Shown here piece after piece: positions 46,043 through 59,205 of a DNA stretch of 64,000 nt. A model generated the notes under the pieces. It ran no database searches. It was given only the letters and a program-made list of their open reading frames with translations, and was not told the DNA's origin. Source of the stretch: Echiichthys vipera (lineage: Eukaryota; Chordata; Actinopteri; Perciformes; Trachinidae); NCBI GenBank assembly GCA_963691815.1, contig OY829645.1, positions 7,256,401-7,320,400 on the forward strand, in the 5' to 3' direction. Position 1 is the first letter of the stretch; the number at the start of each line of letters is the position of its first letter. Position numbers and translations under genes: made by a program.

Positions 46043-48169
46043 CTGCAGTTGAGTAGAGGTTTCCCTCCTGACAGCTTTATCAATATTCTCTCTCATCTGG
46101 GCGCTCGGTCAGCGAACGTCACTGAAAGGCCACTGCTGCACGGTTAACTGCCTCATTAAAAAGTTTGGAGGCGCATTGGGGGCAGCTGGCGAAGCCAAGA
46201 AGGGGCCTGAGGTTGACGGAGCTTTGAGTCCCTGAGGCGGTAGCCTCCAAAGATCAAGTGTCATTAGAAACTCTGACCCCAGCCGCTCACCCTGTCTACT
46301 TACACCCCATTGAGACAGTCGAGAGGAGGAATATGGTGCTATCTCTCTGGCTCCATCTGTCTCTCCACCTCCCTCTCTATCTCTGTATCTCTATCTTCTT
46401 TGCTGTGAGTCACCCAACTGTAAGCAAAATCAGACAAGACAGAATGGAGACTGGCTACAGTTAATGACGGATAAGTTGATTTAATGAGCCTTTCGCAGTT
46501 TCACTGTACCAGCCTTGTGTCCTTAGTCTTGCATGGCTTAATCTTTGAGACAAGCATATGCTACTGGCAGCTTTGTCATTTTCTATACAATCATTAACAG
46601 TTTACTGAAGATGTGATTTTTCATTTCACTTTCTTCAAAGAAAATTCTAACCTGCTCCTTGTGACCAGACACAGAGAGAGGGATGGAAAACGTTCAACAC
46701 AATGCAGACAATAATGCCGAACTAACCCCGATAAAATAAATGTAATTCTTAAGCTCCTATTGTAGGGACGAATTGCTTGCTTTTTATTGTTTACCTTTGG
46801 GGCAGGCACTGGAAACGCTGTGAGCACAGTCATAAACAAGCCATAATCATAATGTGAATCTCTTAATTCACATTATTTCTAATCTTTATATTGGAAAACT
46901 GTCAGCACTCAGTCCTGCTTCCCTAAAAAGAGTCATTTAAGAAGCAAAACAAAAGGGCAGTGAAGAAGAACATAAAAACAAAAAAGGATTCAGAGGTGGA
47001 AGGTAGGGGCAATATAGAAAAAAAGTGGGGGATGCATGATAAGCAAAAGAGGACACAGATATTTAAAGTCAGTACAAGAGAGAAAGATAAAGAGTGAGAG
47101 AGAGAAGAGAAAGTTAGGAGAGAGCTTGCCTCCCCTTTTCTCTTCGGCTCTGCTGGCTGAGTGTTTAACAGATGGAGGATGACAGTGGATGCTTAATGAG
47201 GTTTTAGGCACACAGACAGTAACCTGCGCCACCAGGAAAAGAAACACATGGGTAACTATTCCTCAACACTTGGAGACGCTCTCCTACTGAGATACGCATT
47301 TGTCCATTTTCTCACACCAGCCCGGGCCACTGTTTCCACACTTCCCAGGAGGCAGCTCGCCATAAAATAATAAGCTGTGTATATTTCACTAATGCAGATA
47401 ACCAGAAGTAACTTTTAAGGCACTGTGCAACAGTGCAATCCCCATGAACAGTGCTAAGTCTTGTGTGCATGGACAAATAGGGTGCTTCAAAGTGCTCAAT
47501 ATTTTTATTCATAGACTCAGCAGTGCAATGTGGAAAATATTTAATTTAAGAAATCAGAGAGTATGCATGTTGGTAATTACAAGAGGATATATCAGAAAAT
47601 GACAATATGACAGCAATCAGATAAAATTCTGCAGCGTAGCCTAAGGGATATTTGGTCCAAGATGGTCATTCGGTCATCGTTTACAGTCCAATTAGCAACT
47701 TGAGACGCAATAATGGAGTTTGAGTTGAAAAAAGATAAACAGATATGAATGCAAGTAGATAACAACAAAACCCTTATGAAAAGCTAAATTTGTAGTCAGA
47801 AAATAAGTGAGTGTTTCAGAGATTGCATCTCAGCCACAGGGCACACGTTTACCCACTGCGCAATGTGATGTCGGAGTGACGTATTTTCTATGTCATTCTG
47901 GGATGTCCAATTTCGGTCCACTGAAGGGGTTGTTTTGTAAAGACAACGTCTTTTTTCTGCATTTAACAAATGTCCAATGTTGACATCCGTGGGACCACCA
48001 TGTAATTTATACTATTTTAGCTTCACGTCTGTACAGTTGCTGTAAAATCATTGACATTTATTGTCCAAATGTGGTCGTTTGTGGTCGTCTTTTCAATATC
48101 AACAACGTCAATTTAGACTAATTCTATAGTACTTCTATAATTATTATCACATGACACTTTTCTAGGGTC
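46042..48169. other. Unannotated DNA
   Basis: No gene or recognised transposon. The GC-richer stretch at about 46090-46260 stands out from its AT-rich surroundings but shows no coding signature. Confidence 0.4.
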
Positions 48170-48400
48170 ACGGACCTTATGGTCTGTGCTTACATGCAGT
48201 GCCTACGACCCCTCCGACCACCACCTCAAACATGCAGCATTCAAACGAGGCAAGGTGGGTAAAGTGTCTTGCCCAAGGACACAACAATCCTGAAACAAGG
48301 CAGGGCGGGTATCAAACTGCTGACCCACTCTACAACCTGAGCCACAGCTCAGCAACAGCAGCTATAGCAACAGGTTGTTTGCAGCTAGCAGAGATGCTAA
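48170..48400. repeat. Probable fish interspersed repeat
   Basis: The phrase GGTAAAGTGTCTTGCCCAAG followed by GACACAACAA and a degenerate GGTATCAAACTGCTGACCC matches text I remember as widespread in fish repeats (usually ...GGGGATCGAACC...). Class and ends are unclear. Confidence 0.4.
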
Positions 48401-50999
48401 CATTAGCTTGTTGCTCCTGACCCGCATTTTCTGGCTCGTAATATTTGACTTTTGGAGAGTTCTGTCATATTAAGGTGGATAGGCTACCATGACATTATTT
48501 TGCACAAATTGCAATTCCAAATAAAAAACAAATAAATACATATATGGATAAATAAATTACTTGATTATTCAAAATAAACTGATTAAAGAAAAAATAAAAA
48601 TTTAAAATTACTAAAAAAACACATCATGTACATTTCTTGCACCTGTCATAGATGTCCAAATGACGCCCAATAAAATGTACCCAGTTTAAAGGTCAAATGA
48701 TGAGCGCTAATATAACGTTGAAGTTGGATCACGTTGGACGTGCAAATAGTGGACCTAGTTTGGACGTCAAATAGATTAGTAGTATCACTGTATCACTGTA
48801 TTGCTGCTAATAAAACACACAATATATTTGCAAGAAGAGTAAAAAAGTAGAAAGAAAGAGTACAAAATAGGGTTAAAGAGAGCTAAAAACCGGAGAGCTA
48901 CTGGAGAGGCAGCGTTCTCCTACAGCGCCAGCGCAACACATTTAAGATACGTACAAGCTTTATAATTCAAAAGCTAAAAGGTATTTGTTGACTTATTTAA
49001 CATTAAAAATGTTAAAATCTTTGAAGCCTGCGTTAGCCCAGGCCTTATGTAAGGCATCTAACCAAAAACCCATTCAAAAAAGCTATTGCCTTCGAGCCAA
49101 GGGAAACAGAGGTGCAAAAAAGCAAAAACTTATTTCTGCAGCACTCTTTATGATCACTATTATTGGAATCGCTACTCTGTAGTTGTCTGTTGTACATTGA
49201 GACCACAGTCGTCATTACAGTTCACATGATCAACAGGTTGTATTAGTCTCACAGGGCCGGGCTTTAGTCGGTTTGCCTCCTGAAACTGATGTGACATGAG
49301 GTTAACTTGTCACCCTGCTTGTCAAATAATCACATTGCTGTAAATTTTTCATCTACTGGTATGTCTTGTTTGTCCTAATACAATTTCTTTCACAAGCATA
49401 TCTGCAGTGGTAGTTCCCTGTCAGAAGTGATTGGTGGAATATACGTCTTCTGCTGTGGCATCAGTGGTCTGTGATGCCTACAGTACAAAGCCTGGTTGGA
49501 AAACACATGTCCCATCTCAACACCACCTCAGCATACTTTTGCAGCATCAGCAGCATGCTTCCCGACATAATGGCTCGTCCCTGCATGCAGACGTCAGTTT
49601 GTGACATGCATAATTAGCCAAAATGTGCAGGGAAATGTGGCATCACATGGGGGTTAAGTAGAGTTCAGCTCTGGAGGGAAAGTGACAGGGTCTACTGGAG
49701 AGGTGACATACTTTTTTTTGTCCATCTCTCACTTTTGAACTGACCTCTAAGGAATAATCATATAATTATGCATCATATGTAATGTAACTTGTGGGCTTGG
49801 CGAGAAATCGAACTCAACCAGAGCTGAGCTGAGGAAAATAAATAAATAAATAAATAAATACATAACTCAAGGCCTGATGAAGGTGTCTCATTAGACAAAT
49901 CTAATGAGTACATTACTGGCTATGACTTCAATGATCTATGTAGTTGTGAAACAGGAATTATCTCTAAAACTACTTAGCATGAAATGGCTGTGAAGAAATA
50001 GACTGCAGTTGAGTAACTTAATGTGACCATTCTACAGTGGGGTTTTCTCTTCATGTCTGTCCTCCATATTTACTTTCTCTCCAGGGAGCTGAGGAAGGGA
50101 GGTGATAATTGTAGTGTCTCATTAAGGCTTAAATTAAAACGATAAGCAGGCAAGACTGTTGGGCATGTAGGTGACTTTTTAAACTCCTTCAAAGCTTCAG
50201 GACTGCAGTTTAGCTTTCCTACTATTAATTGATGACACCTGGGAAAACAAGGTATTTTTCTTACTTCACTTAATACTTTCTTTTTTCTTTTACTCAACCT
50301 TTCCCAAGGTGATAAAGAAGCACACACTTAGTCATAGTGCCACCATTCCTCCTCTCTCATTAGACTTGAAGCTTATCTTGACTTGTAACTTTATTGGAAT
50401 GTCATGATCCAGATAGTTACAGACTGAGGCTGGTGGATACTGTAGGGATAACAAAGCAGACTGCGGCTTTTTCCCATGGGGCCCACTTGCAATCTGCTAG
50501 AATCACTTATTTTTCCCTTCGGGCCCTGAGGCCCTGCTTGTTATAGTGGGTCCACTGAGAGCTGTCATCCACTTGGCAGGTGAAAAAGAGATGATCTAAG
50601 TTGAGCATAGAGTGGCTAGAAGGCTTCATGTGTGAACTTGTCACGTTAGGATGAACTGTGTCATGTTGTTAGAGCCGTTGTGTTTCCCCTTATTCCTTCT
50701 TTTTAAGGTTCACTGTGGTTTTATCCATTTTAGGGCCTTCACTGCAGACCACATGCACTGGAGTTTATACCAGGGATCAGTGCATAGAGGCAAGTGGTAT
50801 ACTGTTTGAATGCCACATCAATATTACCAGCATTTTTCTCCATAAAAACATATAAGGCTCATTCAAATTCCACAGAATATTACATTAATGTATAACTATC
50901 CCATGATGAAAATCTTACTAATGGATAAAGGTATGCAAAGGTCCTAGTATAGACAGCTCCTGGTGCTGAAATAATCTCCAATTTACAATGCTGCTCTTT
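48401..50999. other. Unannotated DNA
   Basis: No gene seen. It includes an (AAAT)n tract at about 49838-49862 and ordinary AT-rich DNA. Confidence 0.4.
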
Positions 51000-51350
51000 C
51001 ATCCCTTCCCAGGAGATTCAACAATCTAACCTCAAAGAACAACTGTTCACAAATGGCCCCATGTGACTCCAACGGCTGTCGTTGAAACTCAATAGAGCAC
51101 TAACAAAGTCTAAACCAACTTCCCACCAACGACTTTCACTCTAACGACTGTCGTTGGCACTTGGAGCACAATGGGTTGCAGTGACGTCATCGGCCTTGTG
51201 AGAGGTGAAATACCTGGTTCTCCACACCAGATAGTTCGACCAGTCCCAGCATGGTCAGATGCGTACATGAACTGATGAAGCCTCTTGGATGAGAGGTGAA
51301 ACGTCTCCCTAGACAAATAACCAAGTCCAGTTGCTTTTGACTGAAGTTGC
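51000..51350. repeat. Probable fish interspersed repeat
   Basis: Phrases such as GATGAAGCCTCTTGGATGAG, AGGTGAAACGTCTCC and CAAGTCCAGTTGCTTTTGAC are remembered as abundant in teleost repeats. No ORF or termini are visible. It runs directly into the hairpin minisatellite that follows. Confidence 0.45.
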
Positions 51351-51359
51351 GTTGGGGAG

Positions 51360-51755
51360 AATCATTCCAATTACAATGGAGTCCTGTCTGACTTAGTCAG
51401 TGCTCAGGCCCTAATAATAATAATAATAATAATAATTTCAATAACAATAGTGTCCTCGTCGATTCGGTCGGTGCTCAGGCCCTAATAATAATAATAATCA
51501 TTCCAATTACAATAGGGTCCTCGCCGACTTAGGCGGTGCTCGGGCCCTAATGATAATAATAAGAAGAAGAATCATTGGGGTTTCAATAGGTTCCTCACCG
51601 ACTTAGTCGTTGCTCGGGCCCTAATAATAATCACTGGAGTTTCCTCTCCGACTTAGATGTTGCTCGGGCCCTAATAATATTATTAAGAAGAAGAATCATT
51701 GGGGCTTCAATAGGTTTCTCACCGACTTAGTCGGTGCTCGGGCCTAATAAGGCTG
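51360..51755. repeat. Hairpin-bearing minisatellite, six units
   Basis: The phrase TGCTCGGGCCCTAATAATAA (with variants) recurs six times, at about 51401, 51472, 51537, 51611, 51661 and 51735, giving unit lengths of 71, 65, 74, 50 and 74 bp. Most units carry a CCGACTTAGTCGG-type palindrome just before it and an ATCATTGGGGTTTCAATAG-type segment after a variable (TAA)n or (GAA)n spacer. It has no coding potential. Confidence 0.85.
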
Positions 51756-51779
51756 TTTTGAGGGCAAGAAAGCTGCTGA

Positions 51780-52035
51780 ATGAAGTACTTGGTGCATGAT
51801 ACAAAAGGGATTGAAAGTTCAGCTAAATGCAGCATGAACAAAAGGTTTTACCGTCTTAGTTAACTACAAATGTCTCTAAAACATGATTGGAGTGCATATG
51901 TGCCTACTTTGGTTAAACATTGTAGATATATAGATATATAAGGTCTGAAGTAATCATATTCTGAGGAGACTGCGTGTTCCAACCTCATTGTGCTATTCTC
52001 TCTACCAGTGGTCCACATGACTAATTAAAGCTGCA
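51780..52035 (+). repeat. Diverged third copy of part of the 1.68-kb duplicated unit
   Basis: This aligns by eye to about 40780-41000 and 42457-42676. Shared text includes GAAAGTTCAGC-AAATGCAG, ACAAATGTCT, TTTGGTTAAACA and CCAGTGGTC-CACATG. The divergence shows that an interspersed repeat lies within the 1.68-kb unit and has another member here. Confidence 0.75.
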
Positions 52036-53138
52036 GTCGACAGCGACTGTCTGCGCAGACGAGGCTTTGGCCAAGTGACGTAACAGAATGACAAACAATG
52101 GCAGCAGCAAAAAATGTTGATTTAGAAACAGAGTTTTGTCTCTTGGAAATGAAAGAGGTTATATCTTCATTCACCTGACCTACAATATGTTAGTGACAGT
52201 GACAGACACGGGTGCAACGGACAATATAGCATAACCCCCTATATAAATAGCACAGAGCATAGTCTCTGTGCGTGCATGCGTGTGTGTGTGTGCGTGCCAG
52301 TGAAGAGAGACGGTGGATGAACTGAGCAGACAGCTCAGCAGGTTATTAGTGCATAACCAACATAACCAGCATAACCAGACGTAATCAATCATGCCGATGT
52401 GAACAGGGCACTGCTGTGACATATCCACATGTTGACAACACAGATTAATCAAAAAATTATAATAGAACTCTCACACACAATCCACAAACTACAGTATGTG
52501 TAATCCAAACTGAAGGCCGTCCAATGCATAGGCAAAAGGAAACATGATAATGGCCCTGGAAAAAGGCAAACCATCCAGCATTTGCCTTTTTCTGATTGTA
52601 TAGTAGAAACACCTAAAGCAACAGTAATATCAATAACTGCAATATATTTAATATTGCCCAGTACCACAGAGAATCAGCTGATAGACAAACCAAACCAACA
52701 ATATTCCGACAACCCCAAGCCTTAAACGGCAAAGTGCACCAGAGCAGAAAAGACATACAGTACACAACCATTAGCACTTACAGTAAATGAACGTGATCCT
52801 GACCCAGAGTGTGATAGTTCATGCTGCAGTCCGTAATTGATGTTCAAAATGCCCATTTTATAGCATTCTTTCAACAAAAGGTGAAATGTTTTACAACTTG
52901 TGATAACACAGTAACAATTACATACAGACTACAGTTCTATGAGCAGCATAAATTCAGTTGAAATGAACATTTCCACTGCTCTCGTCATCTCCCCTCTGAA
53001 GCTGCAGTAGGGACTGGAGCTTCCCTCGTCAGGCGCTGTGGTTGCACTTACAAACTTAATGGAATCACATAGGAACAAATGGCCTGGATGTCTCTTGCTG
53101 GGTATGGAATTGAACTGAAGATGACACAAAGATAAATT
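52036..53138. other. Unannotated DNA
   Basis: No gene or clear repeat recognised apart from a short GT-rich run near 52270-52300. Confidence 0.4.
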
Positions 53139-53143
53139 GTATT

Positions 53144-53739
53144 TGTCAACCCGCGGTGAGGTTTGTCCTATCTTTGGGTTTTGTCTTGTGAATTTCCTGT
53201 TTTATTTTGAAGGATAACTCTCCTCTCGTTCCAGGTCACTTGCCCTTCCTCTTGTGTCACCGATCTGACGTCATTCCCTGATTCCTGACCGTTTCCACCT
53301 GTGGCTCCCCTTCCCTCATGTGTATAAAGACTGTGTCTTCCCCCTTGTTCCGTGCCAGATTATTTCGTACCTTGTGTCGAATGTATCCAGCGTTTTGTTC
53401 CACAGTCTTGTTCATGCTTTCGAGTTCTTTGTTTCCACGTTCAGGTTTTTGTATTCCTTGTTTTGGTCCAAGTAATTTGTTTTCTCCTCCTGGTTGGAGC
53501 GTCTTTATTTAATTAATTATTTTGTTCACTTTGTATTTGTTTATTCCTCCCGTACGGAGCGACTTTGTTATGTACTTTGTCTTATTACTGACGACTTTCG
53601 TTTTGTTCCTCCTGTGCGGAGTGATTTTTTGTTTGTGGCTTTTTTTTTTCTGTGCCACGTCCCTTTTGTCAAGCTCATAAATTCAGTGTTGATCCGCGAA
53701 CCTCCGCATCTGAGTCCTCTTTCCTGCCTGGGCCTGACA
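53144..53739 (+). mobile_element. Solo LTR, Ty3/Gypsy-like, 596 bp
   Basis: It starts TGTCAACCC and ends GGGCCTGACA (TGTCA...TGACA termini) and is flanked by a perfect 5-bp duplication, GTATT, at 53139-53143 and 53740-53744. A TATA box (TATAAA, 53323-53328) sits in the middle of the element on the plus strand. The right half contains three degenerate copies of a CCTCC-N-GGAG motif. No internal region or second LTR is present, so it is the product of recombination between two LTRs. A 5-bp duplication and these ends suit a Ty3/Gypsy-type element; the family was not confirmed. Confidence 0.85.
53323..53328 (+). promoter_or_regulatory. TATA box of the solo LTR
   Basis: TGTATAAAGACTGTG lies about 180 bp into the LTR, with transcription expected to start about 25-30 bp downstream. 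Whether this solo LTR still acts as a promoter is unknown. Confidence 0.5.
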
Positions 53740-53744
53740 GTATT

Positions 53745-54679
53745 GATGATGGGTGGTATTTATTTAGTGATTATTTTAAAAAATGTCATCTGCACAGACT
53801 TTTTTTTTTATAGAATATAGTATATCCAATTATGTTGACATCCCCCTGATTGAATATTACATCCTACTGGACATCAGCTAACTAGCAGGTTCCTCTGAGC
53901 TTGAAGTGGTATGTAACGTGTGGAAAGTGGGAGTACCAACTAAATGTGTCAGGAGACATGGGACAATGAACATTTCATGTCACAATTATCTTGGACAAAA
54001 ACAATTGCAATTCATGATATCTCAGTAATCATCAAGCAATACTTAAAACTCTTAAAATATCACTAAAACACACAGTCATGGAGAGCCTATTAAATGATCA
54101 TCATTTGTTTGTACATACATGCACTGACATTTAATACTTTCAATTTCTACTTCTTATAATTGGCTGCATCAAGTGGTAAGAGGATTTGCTGTAAAATAAT
54201 TCTACTTGATGTGAACTTTTGGGCTTTGGCCAGATTAATGTCATGGTTAGAAGAAAAGCTGTTTGCAAGGTTAACAGCTCAGACTGTTTCTGTCGATTTT
54301 GTGATTATTTAATCAACTCTTAATGAGGACGTGCTGTATATTACAGCTGAGCTAAAAAAAAATATATCCTTACACCTGTAAGGAGCTACACCACTGAAAG
54401 ATTGATCTTTGAGGCGACGTCTCAAGTCTCTTGACCAATCAGAATCAAGATAACAGCACTGTATTCTTTTTACGGATGAAAACAAATTTTTCCAATACTA
54501 CAATTTTAGGTAACTTTAGCTGCCATCGATGCCACTAACTTAACCTGACAGTAACATTAACTTGACAAATCAAGTTAGTCAGTAGTTAGGCTGTCAAGTA
54601 ACTTTTAGTGCGTCGTGATACATTGTTCCTAATCTGTTGAAAACGGTGTGAAAGCTTTCCTGTCAGCTTGTTAGCACGT
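53745..54679. other. Unannotated DNA
   Basis: No gene or recognised repeat between the solo LTR and the hAT element. Confidence 0.4.
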
Positions 54680-57639
54680 CAGCTAACTAGGGGGTGTCCC
54701 CGACTAAAAATTTTCATAGTTGAATCTGATCCGTAATGTGCTGCCTATTGTCGACTAATCGTCAAATCAGTTGGGTTTTTTTTGCTCATGAAAAACCCTC
54801 AAATCTGGGGTGGCGAGCCATGGCCATAAAGCTGACAGTCCAGCACTGTGCGGTCACACGTGTCAGCCAGAGGGTTACTGAGAGATGTGATTTCTTTTTT
54901 CCTTTCTTTTTTTACATAATACAAAATCCAGTTTAGTTTCTTAGACTCTTCAGTTATACAGGTTTTGATCAGAGCTTTGAACTTTCTCAGGGAGAATAAG
55001 TAAGCTGTTATATGTTCTGAAGGTTATTCCATGTCCAGGACCCAAATAATACAACAGCAATTTAGTTTAATCACACATTTAACATAAGTAGATCGGTAAA
55101 GTAAAAAATAAAAAATAAATAACTGAAACTGATAGCAAAAATAAATAAGGTAATCAAGAAAGAGAAAAACAACAAAAGTAAATAAATAAATAAATAAAAC
55201 TTCCAACACTAGGAAGTGTCCTCAGCATCATCAGGAGTAACAGTAAGACTATTACTAATATGAGCCAGTTTTGTGGAATGCTGTCAAAGATCCCCTCTGT
55301 GAAAACCTTAACGTCTCTAACCTTAGACATTGTACAATTTCACGAATCCAACTATTATGAGTCGGTAGAGAATCATGTTTCCTTTTAAGGAGAATGTTAC
55401 ATCTGGCGAGCAGGGTGGTAAAGGCCACGACATGTTGTGTTGTAATGGGCAGATTTTTAGACAGAGTTAGCCCAAAAAGAGCAGTCAGGAGATTGGTTTC
55501 CAAATTTGTGTTAAGAGCCTGTTTGAGGGTTTAAAATAGGTCGGAACAAAATTCAGCAAGCTTCTGGCACGTCCAGAACATGTGTGCGCTGTTGGCTGGG
55601 GACTGCTTACAACGGTTACAAGCATCACTGTGACTAGAGTATTTCATAGCCAATTAAGCATTGGTGAAATGAGCTCTATGAAGCACCTTCCACTGTAATA
55701 GGTCGTGCCTGGCACAAATTAAAGATGAGTGGACCAGTTTTAAATTGTCCCTCCACTGAACCACAGGAATGTCTACCCCCCAATCCTTTTCCCATGCATT
55801 TTAGGTGATACAGTGGGGACTGGGCTCAGAAGAGCAATCTTATTATCAGTGATGGAAATCAGTTGTTTGTGGTGTACGTTTACTTCATGGGGGCAGTTCG
55901 GAAAATGTGGGAATTGCTTTTGGATAAAATGTCTCATTTGAAGGTACCGAAAAAAGTGGCTATTAGGCAGGCCGTATTTGTCCGACATAGATGCAAAGGA
56001 TGTACAAACACCTTCGTCATACAGGTCATGAAGCGTTTTGAGGCCCTTATCTGAATATATGCGGAGGAGTGCAGGAAGGGAGGAATGCATAGTTATTCAA
56101 AACTGGGGCATGGATCGAAGCCCTTTGCAAGCTGTACTGGTTCCTGAACTGGATCCAAATTTTAATAGTATTGGTGAGACCTTATGAGCGGTTATGGGGA
56201 GCTGTGAGCAAATCGTAGAAGTCAGAGAGCAGGAAGAAGATGTTATCTCATTATGAGCCCAGGATGGGCAGGCGTCTGCAACTCCACCACAGGGCCAATA
56301 TAAAAGTTTATTAATGTTGCATCCCAGAAATAGTGGCGGAAATTAGGAAGTGCTAGTCCCTCTTCAGGATTAGGGTGTTGAAGAATATGTTTTTTGATAC
56401 AGGCTGGTTTATTCTACCAAATAAAAGCGTTAAGTTGTTAAAGACTAGATTAGTAAAAAAACGATTTATGAAGCCAAATTGGGAGATGTTGAAAAAGATA
56501 CAGAAACTTTAGTAAAATGACCATCTTAATAAGATTAACCCGGCCTGCAGGGACAGGGAGAGGCCTACCCATCTAGACAAGTCTGACTTGCATGTATCCA
56601 ATAGTGGCTAGTTCTTTTGAAAAAGGTCCCTGAAGGAGCTGGTGATAAACACCCCCAAATACATGAACCCCTTGATAGCTGTTTTGAAGGGGTATATGGA
56701 TTGTGGTAGTGATCTCACCAAATTGATGGCAAAAAACAACTCACTCTTCTGAATATTCAACTCATACCCCGATGCGTAGGTGCCCAAACTGATCCAGAAT
56801 TGATAAAGCTGGGGGAAGGGAGGATGTGGGGTTTGAAATAAATAAGAGAAGGTCATCGACATATAAGGAAAGTTTGTGGACTAGACCGAAACGAGTAATT
56901 CCTTCAAACTCATTCTGGTTTCTAAGCCAGATGGCTAATGGATCGATGGCTATGTTGAACAACAAGGGAGCGGACAGCCCTGCCGATTCCCACCCATTTG
57001 AGAGGTAAAATATGTTGAACAGACACAGTTAGTGTATACAGAGGCAGAGGGGGTTACATACAAAAGTTTAACCCACAAAATAAAATTATAATCAGAGACA
57101 AATTCCTCCAAAATAAAAAATAGAAAGCTCCACCTAACCTGGTCGAAGGCTTGCACTGCATCTAGTGCCACTACGCACTCAGGAGTCTCCAACCCAGTTG
57201 AGAATATGATGTTGAGCAGCCTTCTGGTATTGAAGAAAGAATGTCTCCCTAATATGATACCTGTCTGGTCTATTGAAATTGTTGATGACATCACACTTTG
57301 GGGGCGGAGGGTGAGGACATCTTACAATCTACGTTTAAAAGTGAGACCGGTCTTTAGCTGCCACATGAGGAAGGATCCCTGTCCTTCTTCAGGAGCAGTG
57401 AAATAGCCTCATACAAGGTCGTTGGGTTGCCTTCATTAAAGGAGGCATTGAGCATTCTCACAAGGATGGGGGTTAATAGCATTGAGTAAGCCTTAAAGAA
57501 CTCAACTGTAAAACCATCAGGACCTGGAGATTTCCTATTTTGCATAGACTTGATCACTTCATGAACCTCCAACAGAGAGATGGGTCCCTAGGTCCGAGTT
57601 CCCTAGTGATATTTATATGAATCTGAGACTACGTTAAAC

Positions 57640-58290
57640 GGTCTAACCGGGCATTCACACCAAAAGCAATGGAGGCGGTGAAAGCGTCAAGCTGCCACTC
57701 AAAATCAATGTAAATGATGCGATGACACGCGATGACGCTTCGGGCGATGCATTCCAAGCAATAAGAGCTATGCGATACGGCGATGAAGCGTATATCGCCT
57801 CATAGCGTGTGTCCAGCCGCGACAGCCAATCAGCGTTGAGATCCCGGTAAGCGTCATCAAAGTTCCCTGTGAAACATCCAGGGGCTCACCGGGCTCACCA
57901 AAGCCACCATTGTTGCAGTCCTTCGGGGAAACCAGACTGTTCCTATGGATATATATAATAGATAGAAATATGAACTGTGGATGGCAGCAACGTGCCTTTA
58001 GGCATCTACTCTGCCGGAAAACCAGAAGAAGAAGAAAGCTGTCAGAGTGAAGCTGAGGAGGAGGAGCCTGTACGGCTACGGAGGTTAAATCCATGACTGC
58101 CTGATCTCACTACAACACAACGGCTCTTCCTCTGAGAGCTAATTTCTGTTCTTTTAAAAGCATTCAGACCCCTGGTTAGCACTAGCAACACTTCCATTTA
58201 GCACAACAGCAGAGTAGGCTGAGCCAGGGGTTTGCTTCAGTTAGCTAGCCGCCTTGGCTTCAGTTAGCTAGCCGCCTGCATTAATTGGGC
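57640..58290. mobile_element. Probable DNA-transposon fragment within L1
   Basis: The stretch starts GGGCATTCACACCAAAAGC and has repeated GCGATGACGC-like and GACAGCCAATCAGCG phrases, reminiscent of a common fish DNA-transposon end. No L1 text is readable here, although it resumes on both sides. The matching right terminus was not found. A direct duplication CTTCAGTTAGCTAGCCGCC occurs at about 58234 and 58258. Confidence 0.4.
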
Positions 58291-58629
58291 TGCATTCATA
58301 AGTATATAGTACGGTGTATAAATCAGAAAAAAAAACGTATTAATCATCAGTGGATCAGAATCGTGGCTACCGTCCAGTAGTTGAATTTTAGAGATCAGTC
58401 TGGAGGCACTAGCTTTTTTTGTCGCAGCTGCCTCTTCATTTCGCATGTCATTTAGAGGCTGTGTTCCGAATGCAGTAGTAGCCGTTTCTTAGTTTGGGGC
58501 CGGGGGGTTAACAATTCCTCTGCAATTTCCACCAGCCTAGCCCCTTCAGCCCTTCTCATTTGAGAAATATAGGATATCACTTGTCCCCGAATAGTAGCTT
58601 TAAGCCCTTTCCATAGAGTGCCGCTGCTG

Positions 58630-59205
58630 ACAAGTTATTTAAAAAATAATAATTCTGAAGACATGCAAAATCCAAAAAGTTCTGGAAACGATTAAATTAT
58701 GTTCTTAATAAATCAAATCTAAATATCAGCACTCTGCTTCCGGTCAATATTGACATAATTCAGGACCCTACTGTTATAGCTAATGCATTCAACCAGCACT
58801 TCTCCACTGTATGTAGCACTACTGTATTTGACCCATCTATTATGTGACTTTCCAGCTACCTCTACACGTAGAAGCTCTTTCAAAAAATAACACCTGTTGA
58901 CATTCAACGTGTTATTAACGTGCTAAAGGATAATTGTGGCTCTAGACTAATTACTGCTCCATCTTAATTATCAACTGGTTGCTAAAATCTTTGAGAAACT
59001 AGTGTTCAACCAGCTATTACATTATGTTTCAACCTTTAACATTATATCTCCATGCTACTCTGGGTTCAGACCTAATCACTCCACAAATTACAGCTCTGTT
59101 AAAACTAATCAGCGATGTGTTCACTACTTCTGAGGATGGTAAACTCACCGGTGCCATCTTTCATGACTTAACCAAGGCCTTGACTCAACCGGGATTTTAA
59201 CAAAT
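58630..59205 (+). mobile_element. CR1/L2-like LINE fragment inserted in L1
   Basis: On the plus strand short RT-like segments can be read: VIANAFNQHFSTVCSTTVFD, AKIFEKLVFNQLLHYVSTFN, HSTNYSSVKTISDVFTT and LTGAIFHDLTKAFD, the last corresponding to the DLSKAFDT-type palm motif. Stops and deletions occur throughout. It is opposite in strand to the surrounding L1, whose endonuclease and connecting regions lie on either side. Confidence 0.65.

Noticed and set aside
57768..58094. 108-codon minus-strand frame inside the L1 region
   Set aside because: No L1 or other domain; it falls in the probable DNA-transposon fragment and overlaps repetitive CGATGA phrases.
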